The translations under genes were made by a program, and so were the position numbers. The notes below the pieces were generated by a model that saw nothing but the letters and a program-made list of their open reading frames with translations, was not told the origin of the DNA and made no database searches. From JAKFWF01 sp031401535 (GTDB lineage Bacteria > Pseudomonadota > Alphaproteobacteria > Rhizobiales > Hyphomicrobiaceae), in assembly GCA_031401535.1 (NCBI GenBank), contig JANNRP010000199.1:1-10503 (forward strand): a stretch of 10,503 nucleotides of DNA. Reading direction: 5' to 3'. This document shows, piece by piece, positions 1 to 5,656 of this stretch; within the stretch, counting starts at the first letter, position 1; each line of letters begins with the position of its first letter.

Positions 1-94
1 TCAGTAACTGGTAGTTCTTGTCAGCAAGCAAACGCACGGTTGCCGGCAAGGAGTCGTAAGCCTGCCAGAAGTCCTGGTTCGCGAAATGCTTCAC
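1..94 (-). CDS. Type II toxin, RelE/ParE-like, N-terminal fragment (runs off left edge)
   Basis: Reading leftward from a GTG at 94-92, an open frame of 31 codons continues to the window edge with no stop; it begins VKHFANQDFWQAYDSLPATV. The GTG overlaps the antitoxin stop as GTGA, a 4-bp overlap typical of translationally coupled antitoxin-toxin pairs. The sequence resembles the N-terminus of small RelE/ParE-superfamily toxins, with an early aromatic/Trp segment followed by a helix ending in ADKNYQLL. Members of that superfamily are either mRNA-cutting ribosome-dependent nucleases or gyrase poisons, and this fragment is too short to say which. About two thirds of the protein, including the usual catalytic C-terminal half, lies outside the window. 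The family call rests on the N-terminal resemblance plus the pairing with the antitoxin. Confidence 0.72.
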   Translation of the reverse strand, partial: MKHFANQDFWQAYDSLPATVRLLADKNYQLL

Positions 95-291
95 AGCGGT
101 CTGGACCGACCTGCCTTGTGGTCCTCGCGTGCCTTTTCAGCGATGCGGTCTAATTTGCCAGCCTTTGCGTCGCGCTCGATCTGCGCGTCCCATTGCTGAC
201 TGGCAAATTGCTCGAACCAGTCACGCAGCTTCGCCAGTTCGTCCGCCGGTAGCTGGGTAATGGCGCTCTCGATTTCTTCGAGCTTGGTCAT
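91..291 (-). CDS. Type II antitoxin, small acidic/helical protein paired with a RelE/ParE-like toxin
   Basis: This 66-residue protein starts at ATG 291-289 (MTKLEEIESAITQLPADELA) and ends KAGRSRPL at TGA 93-91. The frame can be extended to a TTG at 309, but the ATG start matches the usual beginning of this antitoxin group. The sequence shows an N-terminal helical segment (about residues 3-30, with LPADELAKLRDWFEQF) and a charged linker rich in Asp, Lys and Glu. The KLDRIAEKAREDHKAG tail is the part that usually wraps the toxin. It is expected to neutralise the toxin by direct binding and to repress its own promoter as a complex. The toxin start overlaps its stop by 4 bp. No separate promoter is evident in the 41 bp between it and the upstream exported-protein gene, so transcription may come from within or ahead of that gene. 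Confidence 0.8.
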   Translation of the reverse strand: MTKLEEIESAITQLPADELAKLRDWFEQFASQQWDAQIERDAKAGKLDRIAEKAREDHKAGRSRPL

Positions 292-332
292 TAATTTCTG
301 TCCGTGCAAGCGAATGGCCTTTGTTCTGATTG

Positions 333-698
333 TTATCTACGCTTTGCGCAAGTTTCTCGAGCAAGGCGTGCGGTGTCGATCAATCGGCGCTCATCTATGC
401 TTGTGCTGTGATATCTGAGCTCCTGCTTTGATTGAGAAACTAAGCCAACATAGTCCACGAAGTTGATTCCTCCAGGCATATTGCGAACGATGCACTCGCA
501 AAAGCGTTCATCGCCTATCGAGGCTATGCACTGAAACTTTGCCTCCTTTGACGCCGACTCAAAATAAGACTTCGCCCGATCGAGGTCGCGAAAGGCCTTC
601 TCAACCGCTTTGTTTCGCTCTTGCTGTTCCAATGTTTGGGCAAATGCTGACAGACTTGTCATAAGCAGCGACAAAACAACCAGCAGCACGACACACAT
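333..698 (-). CDS. Small exported protein with four cysteines, function unknown
   Basis: The product is 121 residues, starting at ATG 698-696 with AGGAGAGG as ribosome binding site 5 nt upstream. Residues 1-20 form a hydrophobic signal peptide ending SAFA, with probable cleavage before QTLEQQ. The n-region has no Lys or Arg, which is atypical, so a membrane anchor is possible. The mature part is helical and charged, with Cys57, Cys67, Cys69 and Cys117 (QCIASIGDERFCECI), enough for two disulfides in the periplasm. I recognise no named domain, though short proteobacterial hypothetical proteins with an FCxC motif look similar. It lies 36 bp downstream of thiC on the same strand and may be transcribed by readthrough, but nothing ties it to thiamine. 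Its base composition looks visibly more AT-rich than thiC or gyrA, compatible with later acquisition. Confidence 0.75.
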   Translation of the reverse strand: MCVVLLVVLSLLMTSLSAFAQTLEQQERNKAVEKAFRDLDRAKSYFESASKEAKFQCIASIGDERFCECIVRNMPGGINFVDYVGLVSQSKQELRYHSTSIDERRLIDTARLARETCAKRR

Positions 699-717
699 GA
701 AACCTCTCCTAGCCCGT

Positions 718-734
718 ACTTGATCTACTTGATC

Positions 735-735
<1 letters not shown>
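718..735. repeat. 9-bp perfect tandem repeat just after thiC
   Basis: ACTTGATCT occurs twice back to back (718-726 and 727-735) on the plus strand. It spans the end of thiC (its stop is 737-735) and the short gap to the next gene. It looks like a small local duplication, and no function is implied. Confidence 0.6.
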
Positions 736-2621
<1,886 letters not shown>

Positions 2622-2648
2622 GGCGGTTCTCCTATACGTTCGTTGTGT

Positions 2649-3194
2649 TCAGCGATTGAGTTGGCGTTTGGCGTGTGTGCCTGGCGGCGCGCCGTAGATG
2701 GCATCGGCGCAGTCCGCCGACATGGTTTCGGGCACGCGGTTACTAGCGATGATATTGGCAATGGTGGCGTCGGAGGCGAGCACGATGGCAGAGCCACGCA
2801 CGATGCCGGGTAACCCTGATATTTCTATGCAGCGGGCGATGCCCTCGTACCACTGCGGTTCGCGCAGCTCGGTCAGATCGTCGGCGCCATGTAGCGTCAC
2901 GCGCAATTGGGCTTTCTGGCGGGTCAGCACGCGCAGCACCTTGACCGCGTCCTGATGCGGCAGCCCGGCACGCAGCATGACGAGATTGTAGGGACGTGAC
3001 GTGTAGCCCAAGGCATCCAGCGCCTCATCGGCAGTCGTAGCCCGGTCGATCGCGGATGCGCCATAGCGCTGCAAGACTGCTGCAATGGCGTTAGCCACCA
3101 GCGGCTCATGATCAACCAAGAGAATGTTAGCGGTCTCGAAAACCTGCCGCAATTGCTCCGCACTCGCGGTTTGCATATCGTGTGGTATGCCCAT
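2649..3194 (-). CDS. Degenerate receiver (REC-like) protein between TPP riboswitch and thiC
   Basis: The product is 181 residues, starting at ATG 3194-3192. The GAAGGGA at 3206-3200, 5 nt upstream, is also the conserved 3' end of the TPP aptamer. Residues about 22-145 look like a response-regulator receiver: NILLVDHEPLVANAIAAVL for beta1/alpha1, ATTADEALDAL for alpha2, and YNLVMLRAGLP where YDLVLLDxxLP is usual. By the +4 proline (Pro79), the phospho-accepting Asp is replaced by Arg75. The second acidic residue of the usual VDDE is His29, and no clear conserved Lys of the KP motif is seen (RGS instead). About 40 more residues follow without a recognisable DNA-binding or enzymatic domain. It probably cannot be phosphorylated in the standard way, so it may be an atypical regulator or binding partner. 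The genes around it are thiC (27 bp downstream) and a histidine kinase upstream. The REC fold is inferred from motif spacing. The role is unknown. Confidence 0.8.
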   Translation of the reverse strand: MGIPHDMQTASAEQLRQVFETANILLVDHEPLVANAIAAVLQRYGASAIDRATTADEALDALGYTSRPYNLVMLRAGLPHQDAVKVLRVLTRQKAQLRVTLHGADDLTELREPQWYEGIARCIEISGLPGIVRGSAIVLASDATIANIIASNRVPETMSADCADAIYGAPPGTHAKRQLNR

Positions 3195-3291
3195 GTCCGT
3201 CCCTTCGCCGGCATTATCCGGATCAGGTCCTAAGAGTGGCAGCGCCGCACCAGCGCCATCTCAGCCAGCTGCTGCCGGCCCCCCTCGGAAC
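3195..3291 (-). promoter_or_regulatory. TPP (thi-box) riboswitch, overlapping the Shine-Dalgarno of the downstream gene
   Basis: Read on the minus strand, the hallmark segments of the TPP aptamer appear in order. CUGAGAU is at 3264-3258, CCUGAUC at 3227-3221 and GGAUAAUGCC at 3219-3210, ending GGCGAAGGGA. The stems are visible: P1 as GUUCCG (3291-3286) with CGGAC (3199-3195) and one bulged U; P3 as GCCGGC-AGCA-GCUGGC; P5 as CCGG-AUAAUG-CCGG. A segment of about 20 nt after CUGAGAU can form an extra stem (GGCGC with GCUGCC). The 3' strand of P1 ends exactly at the AUG of the receiver-like gene, and GAAGGGA (3206-3200) sits where the ribosome must bind. Ligand-bound aptamer would therefore be expected to block translation directly, with no separate terminator seen. 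The aptamer call is secure, while the mode of control is inferred. Confidence 0.97.
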
Positions 3292-3318
3292 GGCACTGTT
3301 GTGGAACGGCATTGAGAA

Positions 3319-3341
3319 TTTGGCAAGTCCTAGTCGCCAAA
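3319..3341. repeat. Short inverted repeat between kinase stop and TPP riboswitch
   Basis: TTTGGC (3319-3324) and GCCAAA (3336-3341) form a 6-bp inverted repeat around an 11-base centre, in the 78 bp between the kinase stop and the aptamer. No T-run follows on the minus strand, so it is not a convincing terminator. It could be an operator for a promoter driving the riboswitch transcript, or chance. I see no strong -35/-10 pair here. Confidence 0.3.
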
Positions 3342-3369
3342 CCGACGCCGCGAATCGGGATAATCTGAT

Positions 3370-4503
3370 TCAGGCCGCTTTGGCCACATGCGGGCAATCC
3401 GCCGTGTCGCTTGCATTCGATCGTTGGCGCCGCACCCTCGACGATGGCAATCGTGCCGCCGCCGTAGTGCCGCTCCCGAACGTGCTTGATAGTGTAAAAC
3501 TGCCGCCGTGCAATTCCACGAGCTTCTTGACAATCGGCAGGCCAAGCCCGCTGCCGACCGTGGGACCGGTAGTGGCACCGCATGCCCTCTGGAACGGTAG
3601 CATCACGCGCTCCAGATCCTCAGCACTGATACCCGGTCCATCGTCGCGGACGGCGATCACGCAACCACGATCGTCCACACCTTCGCATACAATGTTGACG
3701 ACCCCGCCGATCCGGCCATACCGCACGGCATTGCTGACAAGGTTCAAAAGCACCTGGAATAGCGCCCGCTCATCGCCAAGGATGCAAACAGCATCGCCTG
3801 CCAATGTGACGGTAACCGATATCTGACGCTCCCGCGCTTCAGGCTCGATGAAACGAGCCGCACGCAGCATGATGTCTTCAAGCCAGACCTCGTCCTCGAC
3901 CAGGACATATTGACCAGCTTCGGCCTTGGCCAAATCCAGAAGATCGTTCACGAGTGACTGCAAATGCCGCGCCCCAGCATTGATGTCACGCAGGTAGCTG
4001 TCACGTGCCTCAGGTGACAGGCGCGCCGCGTTGCGACCGGTCAAAAGTTCAGAGAAGCCGATGATTGCATTCAGCGGTGACCGCAATTCATGAGTGACCG
4101 TGCGGACAAATTCCGATTGCGACGCGTTAGCCCGCTCCACCTGCGCACGGGAACGCGAAACATTGGACGCCATTTCATTGAACATCACCGTTAGCTGGTG
4201 CAGCTCACGGGGGGCAAAGCGATCGGGCAACGGCGCGCGGACAGTCAGATCATCGGCCGACATACGTTGCACCGCATGATGTAGAGAGGTGATCGGGCCG
4301 GTAATTATGACGCCGACCCGAATTGCGACCAATGCTGCAATCAGCAAGGCGGCAACAATGATACTCGGCAGCAATCGCGCAATGCTTTCAGCGCTGAACG
4401 CGGCCGCTGGCAAATGCAAAACCAGCAGCAACAGCGGTCCAGCGACCAGCATCACGCAGACCAGCAATAGTGCTCGCCCTATCGACAACATCCGCATATC
4501 CAC
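3370..4503 (-). CDS. Membrane sensor histidine kinase (HAMP-HisKA-HATPase)
   Basis: The 377-residue protein has two transmembrane helices (about residues 10-30 and 46-66) joined by only about 15 residues, so there is almost no periplasmic sensor domain. A HAMP linker follows at about 62-115. The HisKA segment VTHELRSPLNAIIGFSELL carries the phosphorylated His138. The ATPase domain shows N-box NLVSNAV (Asn258), G1 DDGPGI (Asp288) and G2 GSGLGLPIVKKL (about 317-327). All catalytic motifs look intact. The frame opens at GTG 4503, but ATG codons at 4497 and 4491 are equally possible because no clear ribosome binding site is visible. It should autophosphorylate and pass phosphate to a response regulator, yet no canonical regulator lies in the window. 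The only receiver-like neighbour, on the same strand past the TPP riboswitch, lacks the acceptor Asp. The signal is unknown and may be sensed in the membrane or cytoplasm. Confidence 0.95.
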   Translation of the reverse strand: MDMRMLSIGRALLLVCVMLVAGPLLLLVLHLPAAAFSAESIARLLPSIIVAALLIAALVAIRVGVIITGPITSLHHAVQRMSADDLTVRAPLPDRFAPRELHQLTVMFNEMASNVSRSRAQVERANASQSEFVRTVTHELRSPLNAIIGFSELLTGRNAARLSPEARDSYLRDINAGARHLQSLVNDLLDLAKAEAGQYVLVEDEVWLEDIMLRAARFIEPEARERQISVTVTLAGDAVCILGDERALFQVLLNLVSNAVRYGRIGGVVNIVCEGVDDRGCVIAVRDDGPGISAEDLERVMLPFQRACGATTGPTVGSGLGLPIVKKLVELHGGSFTLSSTFGSGTTAAARLPSSRVRRQRSNASDTADCPHVAKAA

Positions 4504-4680
4504 CCAACGGACGAGCCCGATCTTCAGAAAGCCTCGTCACACGTGTCGCAATTAATGGCGCAGCCGGACATTCCAGCTGGTTAACACGCCCATTTTGGCT
4601 GTTGGGACGGTTTACACTTCGTGATGGTAACACGCTCAATTGGACGCATCGGCGGCGGCCGACGCACAGGGCGGCCCACA

Positions 4681-4714
4681 AAAAAGCCCTTCCGCCGCAA
4701 GGGCAGAAGGGCTC
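4681..4714 (-). terminator. Rho-independent terminator after the PRC-barrel gene
   Basis: On the minus strand the message folds into a 12-bp stem, AGCCCUUCUGCC (4714-4703) with GGCGGAAGGGCU (4697-4686), containing one G-U pair. The loop is five bases (4702-4698), followed by a run of U (4686-4681). It sits 30 bp past the PRC-barrel stop and insulates that gene from the kinase transcript beyond. Confidence 0.93.
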
Positions 4715-4743
4715 GATTGACAATGGTATTATTCGAAAAATGC

Positions 4744-5313
4744 TTACTGCACAGGCTTCGGTGCTTCGGTTTTGCTCTTGACGGCTTCCTTGGCCTTTTC
4801 TACGGCACCCTTGGTCGCGTCTGAAGCCTTCTTGGCGGCATCCTTGGTGGCCTCGGTCGCCTTCTGCAGCAAAGTCTTTGGCGGCTCGGCATACTTGTAG
4901 GCCTGCACTGCCGCAAGCACTTCCTTGGTGGTGTCGAGAGTGACTATGCGTTTGCCATCCTTGGTGGCGATCGTCAGCGCCTTGAACTGAACGCCGATTT
5001 TCTTTTCGCCAACGCCCAGGACGCCGCCGACACCGATAATGACTCCATCGATCCGGTTGGCGCCCGCCGCCATGATAACGTCTTCGATATCACCGACTGG
5101 CTCACCAGCCTTGTTGACGACTTTGGCGCCGAGCAGGCGTTCCTTGACACTGAACTGGTCAACTTGCTGCCCCTTGTAGAAAACACCGCTCGGAATAGAG
5201 ACCTTGGAGACGGCAGCCGTCGGGGCCGCGTCAGGAGCCTTCTGCTGAGCGCTGACCGGGATCGAGGCCACTACGGCTGCGGCCGCGATGAGGCTGAGAA
5301 GTGTCTTGTTCAT
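4744..5313 (-). CDS. Secreted PRC-barrel domain protein with Lys/Ala-rich helical tail
   Basis: The product is 189 residues from ATG 5313-5311. The open frame extends 26 codons further upstream, but this start is preferred because it begins a textbook signal peptide (MNKTLLSLIAAAAVVASIPV, ending SAQ|Q). A GAGG lies about 10 nt upstream. The PRC-barrel spans about residues 57-128: VKERLLGAKVVNKAGEPVGD, then IDGVIIGVGG, a Gly-rich strand ending at KKIGVQFKAL. PRC-barrels are small beta-domains used in RNA-processing and photosynthetic proteins, and also in many secreted alphaproteobacterial proteins of unknown role. The tail (about 148-182) alternates Lys and Ala (KATEATKDAAKKASDATKGA) and should form an amphipathic helix like those of LEA or apolipoprotein-like proteins. 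It is probably periplasmic and possibly envelope- or stress-related, though that is inference. It is transcribed alone, divergent from gyrA, and ends at a strong terminator. Confidence 0.9.
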   Translation of the reverse strand: MNKTLLSLIAAAAVVASIPVSAQQKAPDAAPTAAVSKVSIPSGVFYKGQQVDQFSVKERLLGAKVVNKAGEPVGDIEDVIMAAGANRIDGVIIGVGGVLGVGEKKIGVQFKALTIATKDGKRIVTLDTTKEVLAAVQAYKYAEPPKTLLQKATEATKDAAKKASDATKGAVEKAKEAVKSKTEAPKPVQ

Positions 5314-5656
5314 AGTGCAATACCCTCGTTGGATTGATGCCGCTCGATGAGCGTCATGGATCAAGTTGGCACGGGGCGGCTTGAACCGCACGCGCGACGC
5401 CCTCGGGGATAGGCCGCTTCAGTGACGGGTTCAAGTCGCATTGAGGGTATCTTCAAGCCGCCAACCTGCAAGTTTTATGAACAGATCCAGAGACCAGTCT
5501 GAATTTGGGGACAACCGCCCCCTTAGAGCCGCCTCGATTTGCCGAAAGGGGGGCACTGGAGTAGGCTATTTCACCATTTCAGCCCGCACCGCGCTTGCTG
5601 ATGCAGCATTCGCGCGATGTCGTGTGGGCGTTGGACTCAATCGGGATACCCTATCA
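5314..5656. promoter_or_regulatory. Divergent intergenic region between PRC-barrel gene and gyrA
   Basis: This 343-bp stretch lies between the chosen starts of two divergent genes and should hold both promoters. The gyrA frame stays open through its right part, from a TTG at 5441, but the implied peptide looks like non-coding translation and has no ribosome binding site at its start. Three copies of a TTCAAGYCGC motif cluster at 5376-5461. An 8-bp inverted repeat (ATACCCTC 5320-5327 with GAGGGTAT 5443-5450) includes the PRC-gene ribosome binding site. I could not pick a convincing -35/-10 pair for either gene. Confidence 0.6.
5375..5462. repeat. Three-copy TTCAAGYCGC motif, with an 11-bp perfect inverted repeat
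   Basis: GGCGGCTTGAA at 5375-5385 is the exact reverse complement of TTCAAGCCGCC at 5452-5462. A further near copy, TTCAAGTCGC, is at 5430-5439 on the plus strand. The two plus-strand copies start 22 bp apart, about two helical turns. The placement between divergent promoters suggests binding sites for one regulator. An RNA hairpin in the leader is the alternative. Confidence 0.55.

Noticed and set aside
3319..3341. Hairpin after the kinase as a rho-independent terminator
   Set aside because: The stem is only 6 bp with an 11-base loop and no T-run follows on the minus strand.
3182..3826. Long plus-strand open frame opposite the kinase 3' end and TPP riboswitch
   Set aside because: It overlaps the kinase ATPase domain and the aptamer antisense, and its Ser/Pro/Arg-rich translation is typical of the opposite strand of a GC-rich gene.
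4388..4723. Minus-strand open frame across the kinase start and the upstream gap
   Set aside because: It overlaps the kinase coding region in another frame and runs into the terminator, with no family resemblance and no ribosome binding site seen.
5441..5656. A 72-codon N-terminal extension of GyrA from TTG 5441 (or ATG 5477)
   Set aside because: Neither start has a ribosome binding site, the peptide has no resemblance to GyrA, and the conserved N-terminus fits the GTG at 5657 with GGGA upstream.
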